Positions 53,107-61,222 are shown, numbered from the stretch's first letter. The stretch: DNA of 64,000 nucleotides from Chryseobacterium glaciei (GCF_001648155.1 NZ_CP015199.1:4597001-4661000); one strand, 5' to 3'. A program made the numbers and translations. The notes: generated by a model not told the origin, from the sequence alone.

Positions 53107-53379
53107 TTAACAAGTAGATCCGCAAGCAAGAAGTTGAATGTGAATTACACCGTTAACCGCACACTGTACTTGACATAATGTACCGCTTACAACGCCACCT
53201 AAACCACCTACTGCACCACCAACACTTCCAACAACGCCGCCTACTACACCGCCAACGCCACCAATTGCACCGCCAATTGCGCCACCTAGACCGCCTACTA
53301 AACCACCGATGTTATCAAGTAGTCCGTTACCAGAAATTGTTTTCAATTCGTTTCTGTTTAATTTTTTTAAGTTTTTCAT
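53107..53379 (-). CDS. Bacteriocin-like glycine-striped peptide precursor
   Basis: Precursor of 90 residues. The N-terminus MKNLKKLNRNELKTISGNG is the leader form of Chryseobacterium bacteriocin-like proteins, which probably ends near residues 17-19. The core (25-62) is a hydrophobic run of GG pairs separated by Val/Ala/Ile/Leu, with glycine pairs at 25, 29, 32, 36, 40, 43, 47, (51), 54, 58 and 61: mean spacing 3.6, the alpha-helix period. The end carries C69, C73, C86 and C90, two CxxxC pairs that could form disulfides. No peptidase-containing ABC exporter or immunity gene is identified beside it; convergent to the megasynthase operon. Confidence 0.75.
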   Translation of the reverse strand: MKNLKKLNRNELKTISGNGLLDNIGGLVGGLGGAIGGAIGGVGGVVGGVVGSVGGAVGGLGGVVSGTLCQVQCAVNGVIHIQLLACGSTC

Positions 53380-53484
53380 GAATTAAATATTTATTTGATT
53401 AATACTTCACGAATATATGAATAATTATAATACACTCAAATAATTTTTAAAAAAATAATTAAATATTTTTATTATTTAATATTC

Positions 53485-53531
53485 GATTAACATAATTGAT
53501 TATTAATACATATTCAATTCCTATGTTAATC
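53485..53531. promoter_or_regulatory. 10-bp inverted repeat, possible operator
   Basis: GATTAACATA (53485-53494) and TATGTTAATC (53522-53531) are perfect inverted copies with a 27-base spacer, 106-152 bases upstream of the bacteriocin-like start. AT-richness makes chance matches possible. Confidence 0.3.
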
Positions 53532-53764
53532 ATTTCATTTAATGAATATTAACCAAATTTTAAGAATAAAAAAATAATTTTCCACAATATCACTTTATTC
53601 ACATAATCGTTTCCAAAAATTAAACTATAAACATCATTTTTCATTTTATTCCTATTGCTAAGGTTTTATTTGTGAGAATAAATTTCCTTTTTCTACTTAC
53701 ATTTCACAAATTCTCAGTTTAATTACATTTTTCAGAGCCATAATTCAAAGAATTTTCTGTTCAA

Positions 53765-53833
53765 TTCACCGACTGTTTTTGCCCGTTCACCGAAAAGGAA
53801 ACAATTCCAACACGATTGTTCCAGACCTTTACA
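53765..53833 (+). promoter_or_regulatory. Composite promoter of dps: 21-bp-period direct repeats plus CTTTACA
   Basis: TTCACCGA at 53765-53772 and again at 53786-53793 (period 21), with TTTTGCC between them (53777-53783) and CTTTACA at 53827-53833, 54 bases before the dps ATG. The same parts recur at identical spacing before the bicupin gene (58247-58315). Direct repeats one or two turns apart are the usual form of LytTR-regulator sites, and a LytTR regulator is encoded just downstream. Confidence 0.6.
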
Positions 53834-53880
53834 TCATAAAACAAGCACTATTGCTTAAAAAACTTTAAACCTTAATTATT

Positions 53881-54354
53881 ATGAAAGCAAACATTGGTAT
53901 CACAGAAAAAAACACAGAAGCAGTTGCAGAACAATTGGCAAAATTATTGGCTGACGAATTTGTATTGTACACCAAAACAAGAAATGCACACTGGAATGTA
54001 ACGGGCGATAATTTTCACGCGATGCATATCTTCTTTGAAAATCAGTACAAACAATTGGACGATTTGATTGACAGCGTTGCAGAACGTATGCGTAAAATCG
54101 GACATTACGCTCCCGCAACAATGAAAATCTATTTGGAACTTACCCATCTTACAGAATACAGCGACAGAACAAATGACGGTTTAGGTTTCATGAAAGATCT
54201 ATTGAGCGATCATGAAAGTATCATTGAATTTCTTAGAGGAAACATCACTCCTTTTGCTGAAGAATACAAAGATTTCGGAACCAGCGATTTTATTACAGGC
54301 CTGATGGAAACTCACGAAGAAATGGCTTGGATGATCCGCTCTTACTTCAGATAA
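53881..54354 (+). CDS. dps: Dps-family ferritin-like DNA-protection protein
   Basis: Protein of 157 residues. The inter-subunit ferroxidase residues of Dps are all visible: H37 (NAHWNVTG), H49, D64 and E68 (DDLIDSVAERM). It oxidises ferrous iron with hydrogen peroxide and stores it in a 12-subunit shell, limiting Fenton damage. The short N-terminus lacks a Lys-rich DNA-binding tail, so DNA binding is uncertain. It carries the composite promoter element shared with the bicupin gene and lies 66 bases upstream of the LytTR regulator gene. Confidence 0.94.
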   Translation: MKANIGITEKNTEAVAEQLAKLLADEFVLYTKTRNAHWNVTGDNFHAMHIFFENQYKQLDDLIDSVAERMRKIGHYAPATMKIYLELTHLTEYSDRTNDGLGFMKDLLSDHESIIEFLRGNITPFAEEYKDFGTSDFITGLMETHEEMAWMIRSYFR

Positions 54355-54390
54355 AATTAAAAGCCAAAGGAAAAAATAAAAAGGAATAAG

Positions 54391-54398
54391 TATATTTG
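54391..54398 (+). promoter_or_regulatory. Candidate -7 element of the LytTR regulator gene
   Basis: TATATTTG, an exact TAnnTTTG match, 22 bases before the ATG at 54421. It allows the regulator to be made independently of dps. Confidence 0.45.
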
Positions 54399-54420
54399 TG
54401 TAAACTATAAACTTACTATC

Positions 54421-55116
54421 ATGAAAGCTTTGATCGTTGATGACAATGATATAGCAAGAACGACTTTGGCTCATCTCGCAAAACAGATTTCGGATCTTAC
54501 CATCGTAAACGAATACTCTAATGCTATTGAAGCTTACCATTATTTACAGACCAATCCGGTAGATCTGATATTTTTGGATATCGAAATGCCTGAAATGACG
54601 GGAATTGAATTAACGAAAACTCTTTCAGGCAAGGATACCATCATCATTTTTACATCTTCAAATAAAGAATATGCCTTGGAGGCTTTTGAATTGAATATTG
54701 CCGATTATATCCTAAAACCCATCACTCCCGCAAGGTTTTTGCAGGCAATGAGCAAGGCGCAGGCTATTTTTGAGAGCAAAAAAGAGAATGTTCAGGTGAA
54801 TAAAGACGAGTTTTTATTCGTCAGAGATTCAAATATTACAAGACGTTTGAAGCTGGATGACATTTTTTATGCCGAAGCAATGGGCGATTACGTAAAGTTT
54901 TACACCAAAGAAAAAATGTTTGCCATACACGGAACCATGAAATCTGCGGAAGAACGTTTACCGAAAGACCATTTTATAAGAGTTCATCGCTCCTATATTA
55001 TTGCGGTCGGAAAAATTGATACTCTTCAGGATGGCGGAATTATGATCAACGGTAAATTCATTCCCGTAGCCGATGCTTACCGAAAAGCACTCAACACAAG
55101 AATGAATGTTTTTTAA
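54421..55116 (+). CDS. LytTR-family response regulator
   Basis: Protein of 231 residues: receiver about 1-118 (D7-D8, phosphoacceptor D53 in IFLDIEMPEMTG, Lys in YILKPI) and LytTR DNA-binding domain about 130-230 (LDDIFYAEAMGDYVKFYT, HFIRVHRSYII). LytTR proteins bind pairs of short direct repeats about two turns apart. Such pairs stand before dps and the bicupin gene on either side of this gene. The hybrid kinase encoded next is the likely phosphate source through its HPt domain. Confidence 0.94.
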   Translation: MKALIVDDNDIARTTLAHLAKQISDLTIVNEYSNAIEAYHYLQTNPVDLIFLDIEMPEMTGIELTKTLSGKDTIIIFTSSNKEYALEAFELNIADYILKPITPARFLQAMSKAQAIFESKKENVQVNKDEFLFVRDSNITRRLKLDDIFYAEAMGDYVKFYTKEKMFAIHGTMKSAEERLPKDHFIRVHRSYIIAVGKIDTLQDGGIMINGKFIPVADAYRKALNTRMNVF

Positions 55117-55146
55117 AACTATTATTACCTTTTTGATTCTGAATTC

Positions 55147-55154
55147 TAAATTTG
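55147..55154 (+). promoter_or_regulatory. Candidate -7 element of the hybrid kinase gene
   Basis: TAAATTTG matches TAnnTTTG. It covers the TTG at 55152 that would otherwise open the longest frame, so the true start must be downstream (ATG 55191 or 55212). Confidence 0.4.
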
Positions 55155-55190
55155 ATTGAACAAGCCATCAATCGTTATTACTATTTAATT

Positions 55191-57398
55191 ATGATCAATA
55201 CATTTTCTATAATGGAAAACAAACGATTTAGCTATTTTATAATTCTTACATTTATTGCAGGAACTATATTATTGATAGCTGTTCAGATCAATTCAGCTAA
55301 AAATACGAAAGCACTCATCCAGAATAACAACACGCTTCTCAACGAGCTGCGTTCCAGCAATCATTTAAGAGAAATAGACCGTGATATTTTGGGTGTTGAA
55401 AGTAGAATACGCGCTTCTATCGCCACCAATGACACTACACATTTGGAAGGTATCAACCAGAAAATCAATCAAATTGAAAACTTTCTCGATTCTTTATCTA
55501 AAGACAATACGGATGCCGAAGAAGAACGGTTGATACACAGACTCAGCGTTCTTGCGATGGAGAAAAAAACAACTAAAGAAAAATTATTACATCGATATCT
55601 TTCTTTGGGAAATATGAATGATAATACTTCGATTGCCAATCCACATGCCCGAATAATTTCCAACGAAATTACCACGATCACAGCAAAAATCTACGAAAGT
55701 CGCCGACTACACATGGTCGAACTCAGTAAACGAAGCGAAGAAATGGGAAGAAAAGCAAGACTCTACGATATTTCTTTATTGATTTTATTGATATTGAGTG
55801 GCGCTGTTGTCGGTTATCACATACTTCGTCAGTTTAAAAGACAACGATTATTAATAGAAGATCTGGATATTGCAGAAAAAAAAGCATCCGTCGCCGCGCA
55901 GACTAAGGAAAATTTTCTCGCCAATATGAGCCACGAAATACGGACTCCGTTGAGTGGAATTTTAGGCTTTACCAATTTACTCCAAAAAAGACCTTTGGAT
56001 GCGACTTCTACAGAATTTGTGTCATCAATTCAGCGATCGGGAGAAAATTTAATGGCGATCATTAATGATATTCTTGATTTATCTAAAATTGAAGCAGGAA
56101 TGATGCGCATCACGCCCGGAACCTTCAGTATTAATGGATTGGTGAATTCCGTGGAAACATTTTTTCTTGAACGCGCAAAAGAAAAAGAACTGACGATTTT
56201 CAGCAAAGTAGATGCAACAATTCCGGATACGCTGACGGGCGATGCAACACGACTTACCCAAATTTTAGTCAATCTCATTGGGAATGCGATAAAATTTACC
56301 CATCACGGAAAAGTAGATATTGAAGTTTATAAAAAATCTCAGACTGAAACAGAAATTGTTCTTGGATTCAAGATTTCCGATACCGGAATAGGAATCGATA
56401 AAGAAAAATTGAGCGAAGTTTTTGAAAGATTTAATCAAGGTGAAGAATCTACCACAAGAAATTATGGCGGGACAGGTTTAGGTTTGTCTATTGTTAAAAA
56501 ATTAATCCTTTTACAAAATGGTGACATCGATGTAGAGAGCGAACAGGGAAAAGGGACGACTTTCAATTTTCATATTCCTTACGGTATTTCGGAAGAACAG
56601 CTTAACACAATAACTGCTGTTAATTCTGATTATTTTAAAGATAAATCAAATGCGCCTTTGCGTGTTTTGGTGGTTGATGACAATACAATCAATCAAAGTC
56701 TGATGAAACATCTTTTATTACAATGGAATATTGATTTTGATGTTGTTTCTAATGGTTTGGAAGCCGTTCAACAGCTGATTAATCAAACCTATGATTTGGT
56801 TTTGATGGATATTCAAATGCCTCAGATGGATGGCTACGCTGCCACCCAACAGATCCGTGAAGTTCTGAAATTGGATGTTCCAATCATCGCAATGACCGCA
56901 CACGCACTCGCAGGTGAAAGAGAAAAATGCCTGAGCCGCGGGATGAATGAATATATCTCTAAACCTATAAAAGAGGAAGAACTTTTTAAATTAATTTCAA
57001 ATTTCGGATTGGAAGAAATTCCTCAAGCGGAAATGAAAATTGAACAAATAATTCCCAATTTTCAATACATAGATTTAACCTATATGCAGTCCATAAGCGG
57101 CGGCGATACAACTTTTGAAAAAACAGTTACTCAGCAATTTATCGAAAATATACCGCAACATTTGCAACAGCTTACGACAGCTTATCAGAACAATGAATTT
57201 ACAACAGTAAAACTCAGAGCACACGATCTCAAATCCAGCACAGCTATTATGGGAATTCTCCCTTTACTAGAAGAGAAACTGAATATTCTCGAAATGGCTA
57301 CAGAGCAAAATGCAACTTTGCAACAGGCTTTGGAAGAGGTGAAAAACATCATCAATTTAGCACTTGAAGAAGCAAAAATTTTTGCGAAATCATTATAA
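55191..57398 (+). CDS. Hybrid histidine kinase with receiver and HPt domains
   Basis: About 735 residues from ATG 55191; ATG 55212 (MENKRFSYF) is an equal alternative. TM1 follows directly (YFIILTFIAGTILLIAV), then a helical extracytoplasmic region of about 150 residues resembling CHASE3-type sensors. TM2 is about 197-217, followed by the kinase helix (LANMSHEIRTPL), ATPase domain (LVNLIGNAIKF, GGTGLGLS), receiver (VLMDIQMPQMDGYA, YISKPI) and a C-terminal HPt with RAHDLKSSTAI. The full His-Asp-His relay could feed the LytTR regulator encoded 35 bases before the frame. The signal is unknown; the flanking regulon suggests oxidative or acid stress. Confidence 0.92.
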   Translation: MINTFSIMENKRFSYFIILTFIAGTILLIAVQINSAKNTKALIQNNNTLLNELRSSNHLREIDRDILGVESRIRASIATNDTTHLEGINQKINQIENFLDSLSKDNTDAEEERLIHRLSVLAMEKKTTKEKLLHRYLSLGNMNDNTSIANPHARIISNEITTITAKIYESRRLHMVELSKRSEEMGRKARLYDISLLILLILSGAVVGYHILRQFKRQRLLIEDLDIAEKKASVAAQTKENFLANMSHEIRTPLSGILGFTNLLQKRPLDATSTEFVSSIQRSGENLMAIINDILDLSKIEAGMMRITPGTFSINGLVNSVETFFLERAKEKELTIFSKVDATIPDTLTGDATRLTQILVNLIGNAIKFTHHGKVDIEVYKKSQTETEIVLGFKISDTGIGIDKEKLSEVFERFNQGEESTTRNYGGTGLGLSIVKKLILLQNGDIDVESEQGKGTTFNFHIPYGISEEQLNTITAVNSDYFKDKSNAPLRVLVVDDNTINQSLMKHLLLQWNIDFDVVSNGLEAVQQLINQTYDLVLMDIQMPQMDGYAATQQIREVLKLDVPIIAMTAHALAGEREKCLSRGMNEYISKPIKEEELFKLISNFGLEEIPQAEMKIEQIIPNFQYIDLTYMQSISGGDTTFEKTVTQQFIENIPQHLQQLTTAYQNNEFTTVKLRAHDLKSSTAIMGILPLLEEKLNILEMATEQNATLQQALEEVKNIINLALEEAKIFAKSL

Positions 57399-57451
57399 AA
57401 ATCTAACTTTTGAATTAATTTTTATTTCAACCATCAAAAAACAAAATCATT

Positions 57452-58003
57452 ATGGAAAATCAAGGTGCATCAGTTGTGATTACCCATCATATTTTGGATG
57501 GCAAACAGAAAGAATATGAAAACTGGTTAAAGGAAATTGTCCCGCTTACCAAACATTCAGAAGGTTTTATTGATCATCAGATTGTACGCCCAATTCCTGA
57601 TTTAACCTTTGTTTACACGGTAATTATTCGATTTGACACTATTACAAATCTTAAAAAATGGATGGAATCTGACAGTCGAAAAAATTTGATTGAAAAAGCA
57701 ACTCCTCTATTCAGAAAAAACGATAACTATCAAATAAAATCAGGCTTAGATTTTCTATTTAATGCTGAAAATGAAGGAAATAAAGTTCCTGTCCGATGGA
57801 AACAGTTTTTGGCAACCTGGTCTGCAATTTACCCGTTGTCTATTGTGATTCCATTAATCTTAATTCCATTGTTGAGATTTTTGAAAATTCCTGCAAATCA
57901 TTATTTTGATGCATTGATTAATTCAGGAATTGTTGTTTTTATGATGGTATTTGTTGTAATGCCCAATTATACAAAACTGATTAAAAAATGGCTCTATAAA
58001 TAA
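57452..58003 (+). CDS. Antibiotic-biosynthesis-monooxygenase-like membrane protein
   Basis: Protein of 183 residues. The N-terminal about 100 form an ABM ferredoxin-like fold (VVITHHILDGKQKEYENWL, HSEGFIDHQIVR). The C-terminal part has two hydrophobic helices (YPLSIVIPLILIPLLRFL and SGIVVFMMVFVVMPNY). This two-part build is a known subfamily of unknown function, despite the family name. It starts 53 bases after the hybrid kinase and is followed by a terminator. Confidence 0.8.
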   Translation: MENQGASVVITHHILDGKQKEYENWLKEIVPLTKHSEGFIDHQIVRPIPDLTFVYTVIIRFDTITNLKKWMESDSRKNLIEKATPLFRKNDNYQIKSGLDFLFNAENEGNKVPVRWKQFLATWSAIYPLSIVIPLILIPLLRFLKIPANHYFDALINSGIVVFMMVFVVMPNYTKLIKKWLYK

Positions 58004-58031
58004 TTGAAATTCAAACAAATGAAAACATAAG

Positions 58032-58058
58032 TCACTGGGAAATCTCAGTGATTTTTTT
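58032..58058 (+). terminator. Terminator after the ABM-like gene
   Basis: TCACTG / CAGTGA stem around GGAAATCT, followed by seven T, about 30 bases past the stop. Confidence 0.8.
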
Positions 58059-58246
58059 GTTTAAAATGATCTTCAATTTTACTTTTTTTTCATTTTGAAG
58101 GATTCTCAACTAGAAATTTAAATTAACAATTTAAATTCCTGCGAAATGACAAACTATATGTATTTAGAATCATGTGTAAACCAATCCCACACTCAATTTT
58201 TTCATTTTAAAACATAAATAACTTCATCATCTATTCCTTTTAAATT

Positions 58247-58315
58247 CTCATCGACTCATTTTGCCTTTTCACCGAATGACACTTAAAAATGTGATGATTC
58301 CGTGGTAGCTTTACA
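58247..58315 (+). promoter_or_regulatory. Composite promoter of the bicupin operon, twin of the dps element
   Basis: CTCATCGA (58247-58254) and TTCACCGA (58268-58275), period 21, with TTTTGCC at 58259-58265 and CTTTACA at 58309-58315, 52 bases before the ATG. All internal distances equal those of the dps promoter: 12, 21 and 62 bases from the first repeat. TAGCTTTA here is one base off the -7 consensus, so CTTTACA probably marks the -7 region. Confidence 0.6.
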
Positions 58316-58360
58316 ATAGAAATAAAGACAAACACTCATTAATCAATAAAAACTACTATT

Positions 58361-59407
58361 ATGAAAAACGAATCATTAAGTTTCAGATACGAACTAGAAA
58401 AAAAAGAACCTCGCACCAATGATGGCGGAACTACAAGAGGAGCTTCTGTGACAGATTTTCCTGCTTCTATAGGTATTGCCGGAGTTTCTATGAGATTACA
58501 ACCGGGAAGCATGAGAGAATTACACTGGCACGCCAACGCTGCAGAATGGGCTTACGTGATTTCAGGAACTGTTCGTACAACGATCATTCATCCTGACGGA
58601 CATAGCTATGTTGATAATTTTGAGCCGGGCGATGTTTGGTATTTCCCCAAAGGTTACGGGCACTCGATACAGGCAACGGGAACAGAAGAATGTCATTTTA
58701 TTTTAATTTTTGACAATGGTAATTTTTCTGAAGATCATACATTCAGTGTTACAGATTTTGTTTCATGCATGCCACCTGAAATTGTTGCTCAAAACTTAGG
58801 ATTAACCCTTGAAGAAGTTGCAGCATTACCTCAAAAAGAAGCTTATTTCGCGGCAGGAATTGTTCCGGATGAATTATCATTTAATGCAACTGCCCGTCCG
58901 GAAGAATCAGATATACAACTAACCAGTTTTCACCGTTATCCTTTGCACGCACAACAACCGAGAATCGTTCCAGGAGGAGGTTTACAAAGGTTGGTTACCA
59001 GCAAAGAATTTCCTATCAGCAGTACCATGTCGGGTTCAATAATAGAATTACAGCCGGGCGCTTTAAGAGAAATGCATTGGCATCCCAACGCTGATGAATG
59101 GCAATATTATATTTCAGGTCAAGCAGAAATGTCGGTTTTCTTAGCAGAAAGTACGGTTGTAACAGAGGAGTTTAATGCAGGAGATGTCGGTTATGTCCCA
59201 ATGGGAGCCGGACATTATATTAAAAATACAGGAGATACAGTTTGCAAAATTTTAATCGGATTTAATAGCGGAACTTATCAGTCCATTGATCTAAGCGAAT
59301 GGCTGGCAGGAAACCCAAAAGATGTAGTGGTAACTAATTTTGGTTTGAAAGAAGGCGAAATAGAAAAATTCCCGACAGAGAAGGTTTTTATTCAGCCTAA
59401 AAAATAA
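58361..59407 (+). CDS. Oxalate-decarboxylase-like bicupin
   Basis: Protein of 348 residues with two cupin domains, each with complete Mn ligands: H55, H57, E62, H101 and H239, H241, E246, H285. Overall pattern and length fit the OxdC family, which turns oxalate to formate and CO2. The N-terminal lid that in Bacillus OxdC reads SENST is SEDHT here (123-127), keeping the key Glu (E124) but changing its neighbours. No signal peptide is seen. First gene of an operon with YoaK-like, peroxiredoxin and DsbA-like genes, under a promoter shared in design with dps. Acid or oxidative stress defence is a plausible role. Confidence 0.87.
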   Translation: MKNESLSFRYELEKKEPRTNDGGTTRGASVTDFPASIGIAGVSMRLQPGSMRELHWHANAAEWAYVISGTVRTTIIHPDGHSYVDNFEPGDVWYFPKGYGHSIQATGTEECHFILIFDNGNFSEDHTFSVTDFVSCMPPEIVAQNLGLTLEEVAALPQKEAYFAAGIVPDELSFNATARPEESDIQLTSFHRYPLHAQQPRIVPGGGLQRLVTSKEFPISSTMSGSIIELQPGALREMHWHPNADEWQYYISGQAEMSVFLAESTVVTEEFNAGDVGYVPMGAGHYIKNTGDTVCKILIGFNSGTYQSIDLSEWLAGNPKDVVVTNFGLKEGEIEKFPTEKVFIQPKK

Positions 59408-59433
59408 GGACTTTCTATTTAAATCTATTATAA

Positions 59434-60144
59434 ATGGATAAGTCTGTAACTTCAGAAAGCATTTCTTTTTCAGATAATCAGATCAGGATACAGGAGAGAT
59501 TAGCCATATTTCTTGCTTTGATTGCAGGATACATCGATGCAACAGGTCTTATCAAATGGAAAACATATGTGTCTTTTATGAGTGGAAACACCACACAGTT
59601 AGGCGCCGCACTTTCTACCGATAAATATGGAGTTATCATCACATCGGTTACAGTTATTGGCTGTTTTCTATTGGGAATTTATGCCGGAACCTGTTTATCA
59701 CTATATAAAAGAATTAAGAACCAAATATTAACATTTTACACAGTTTGCGGAATTTTGATTTTCTATACAATAATTGCTTATTTTTATAATATTAATACCA
59801 TATCCTCTATTTCAATTATCGGATTTTCAATGGGAATTATGAATACGATTGTAACTTCTGTCGGGAACCAAAAAGTAAATACAGATTTTGTGACCGGAAC
59901 ATTAAACAGCCTGGCAAGAAACACTGCAATGTTGAGTATGACCAATGACAGAGCGGAAAAAAAGCAATATAAAGCCAACGCAATTCATCTTTTACTGTTG
60001 TGGATCGGCTTTTTATCAGGTGCGTTTGCGGCTCCTTTCCTACTCTCTTTTTTAGGAAATTGGTCTTTGAGTTTTCCTGCACTATTATTACTGATTTGCG
60101 GATTATGGATTTCAATTTTTAATATTAAACTTAAAAAAAACTAA
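59434..60144 (+). CDS. YoaK/DUF1275-family membrane protein
   Basis: Protein of 236 residues with about six hydrophobic helices. The family hallmark is the first-helix segment AGYIDATGLIKW followed by FMSGNTTQLG. Members are predicted small-molecule transporters or permeases of unknown substrate, often near stress genes. It lies 26 bases after the bicupin gene and 4 bases before the peroxiredoxin gene, so it is in the same operon. Transport of oxalate, formate or a related acid would fit but is untested. Confidence 0.85.
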   Translation: MDKSVTSESISFSDNQIRIQERLAIFLALIAGYIDATGLIKWKTYVSFMSGNTTQLGAALSTDKYGVIITSVTVIGCFLLGIYAGTCLSLYKRIKNQILTFYTVCGILIFYTIIAYFYNINTISSISIIGFSMGIMNTIVTSVGNQKVNTDFVTGTLNSLARNTAMLSMTNDRAEKKQYKANAIHLLLLWIGFLSGAFAAPFLLSFLGNWSLSFPALLLLICGLWISIFNIKLKKN

Positions 60145-60148
60145 TAAC

Positions 60149-60610
60149 ATGCTACAAAAAAATGATATTGCCCCGGACTTTACATTATTTGCAACGCCGG
60201 ATCAAAAAATCACCCTGTCAGAGTTTAAAGGACAGAATGTGATCCTTGCATTTTATCCAGCCGACTGGAGCCCTGTCTGCAGTGACCAAATGGCTTTATA
60301 CAACGAAACTTTAAAATATTTCAAAAAATATGACGCTGAGATCTTTGGAATTTCGGTGGACAGCAAATGGTGTCATTTAGCATTTTCGCAATCCAGAAAT
60401 TTACATTTTCCATTGTTAGCTGATTTTGAATCTAAAGGCGAAACAGCCAGAAAATATGGAGTTTACAATGAAGAAGAAGGCGAATGCAACCGAGCCCTTT
60501 TTGTCATCAATAAAGAAGGCATTATCGAATGGAGTTACCTCTCACCAATGGCTATAAATCCTGGTGCAGATGGAATTCTAGAGGCATTAGAAACACTTAA
60601 AACACAATAA
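60149..60610 (+). CDS. AhpC/TSA-type peroxiredoxin
   Basis: Protein of 153 residues that reduces peroxides. The peroxidatic Cys is C44 in FYPADWSPVCSDQM, with Ser in place of the usual Thr three residues before. Two further Cys (SKWCHLAF and EGECNRAL) are candidates for a resolving role. It belongs to the bicupin operon and sits 2 bases before the DsbA-like thioredoxin-fold gene, which could be its reductant. Confidence 0.9.
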   Translation: MLQKNDIAPDFTLFATPDQKITLSEFKGQNVILAFYPADWSPVCSDQMALYNETLKYFKKYDAEIFGISVDSKWCHLAFSQSRNLHFPLLADFESKGETARKYGVYNEEEGECNRALFVINKEGIIEWSYLSPMAINPGADGILEALETLKTQ

Positions 60611-60612
60611 TT

Positions 60613-61131
60613 ATGTCATTAAAACCAGCCGTCAGCAATACTGACCACACACAAGGCAACCAAGATGCCGATTTAGTTATCGTTGAATATGGAGATTATC
60701 AATGTCCATACTGTGGAGCAGCTTATCCTGTTTTAAAAGAGTTGATGAGTCAGTTCGGAAATCAGATCAAGTTTGTTTTTAGAAACTTTCCGTTATCCGA
60801 AATGCATCAATATGCAAGACCGGCAGCACTCGCAGCAGAAGCGGCCAATTTACAAGGGAAATTCTGGGAAATGCATGATGCGATCTATGAAAACCAGAGA
60901 TATTTGAATGAAAATTTATTGTTAGAATTGGCACAAAAATTACATTTAAATATTGATCAGTTCAAAACAGATCTGGAAAAACCTGAATTAGCAGAAAAGG
61001 TTGATGCAGATTTCGAAAGCGGAATCATCAGCGGAGTGAATGGTACGCCTTCATTTTTTGTCAACGGAAAAAAATTCGATGGCGGTGCGGAAGATTTGTT
61101 TCAGCTTTTGAACGAAAATACGGCTTCTTAA
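60613..61131 (+). CDS. DsbA-family thioredoxin-fold protein (cytoplasmic)
   Basis: Protein of 172 residues. Active site C31-P-Y-C34 in YGDYQCPYCGAAYPV, helical insertion, and cis-Pro in NGTPSFFVNG. No signal peptide, so unlike DsbA it should act in the cytoplasm as a disulfide reductase or isomerase. It is the last gene of the bicupin operon, coupled to the peroxiredoxin gene, which suggests recycling of that enzyme (inference). Confidence 0.9.
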   Translation: MSLKPAVSNTDHTQGNQDADLVIVEYGDYQCPYCGAAYPVLKELMSQFGNQIKFVFRNFPLSEMHQYARPAALAAEAANLQGKFWEMHDAIYENQRYLNENLLLELAQKLHLNIDQFKTDLEKPELAEKVDADFESGIISGVNGTPSFFVNGKKFDGGAEDLFQLLNENTAS

Positions 61132-61148
61132 AAAACATCGAATCTCAC

Positions 61149-61222
61149 GCAGCCCGACTTGAGTGGAAATCCTTTTTTGCGTCAGCAAAAAAGATTGGGA
61201 ACGGAAGGCGGAAATAGCTGCC
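61149..61222. repeat. REP-like folded intergenic element
   Basis: Outer pair GCAGC (61149-61153) with GCTGC (61217-61221), inner hairpin ATCCTTTTTTGC / GCAAAAAAGAT, and a GGAAGGCGGAAATAG arm. It is GC-richer than its surroundings. I recall near-identical sequences between genes in Chryseobacterium genomes, but this was not checked here. Confidence 0.6.

Larger units (their letters stand above)
53382..53880. other. Divergent regulatory region between the bacteriocin-like gene and dps
   Basis: About 500 AT-rich bases with no coding frame. It holds a 10-bp inverted repeat (53485-53531) on the peptide-gene side and the composite dps promoter element (53765-53833). The rest is featureless by eye. 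Confidence 0.6.

Noticed and set aside
53178..53330. CRISPR-like or tandem DNA repeat in the CCACCG/ACCGCC region
   Set aside because: Repeat units are irregular at the DNA level and are explained by Gly-Gly codons of the peptide gene.
53178..53381. 67-residue plus-strand Arg/His/Leu-rich frame
   Set aside because: It is the antisense of the GG-repeat region of the bacteriocin-like gene, so its repeats are an echo.
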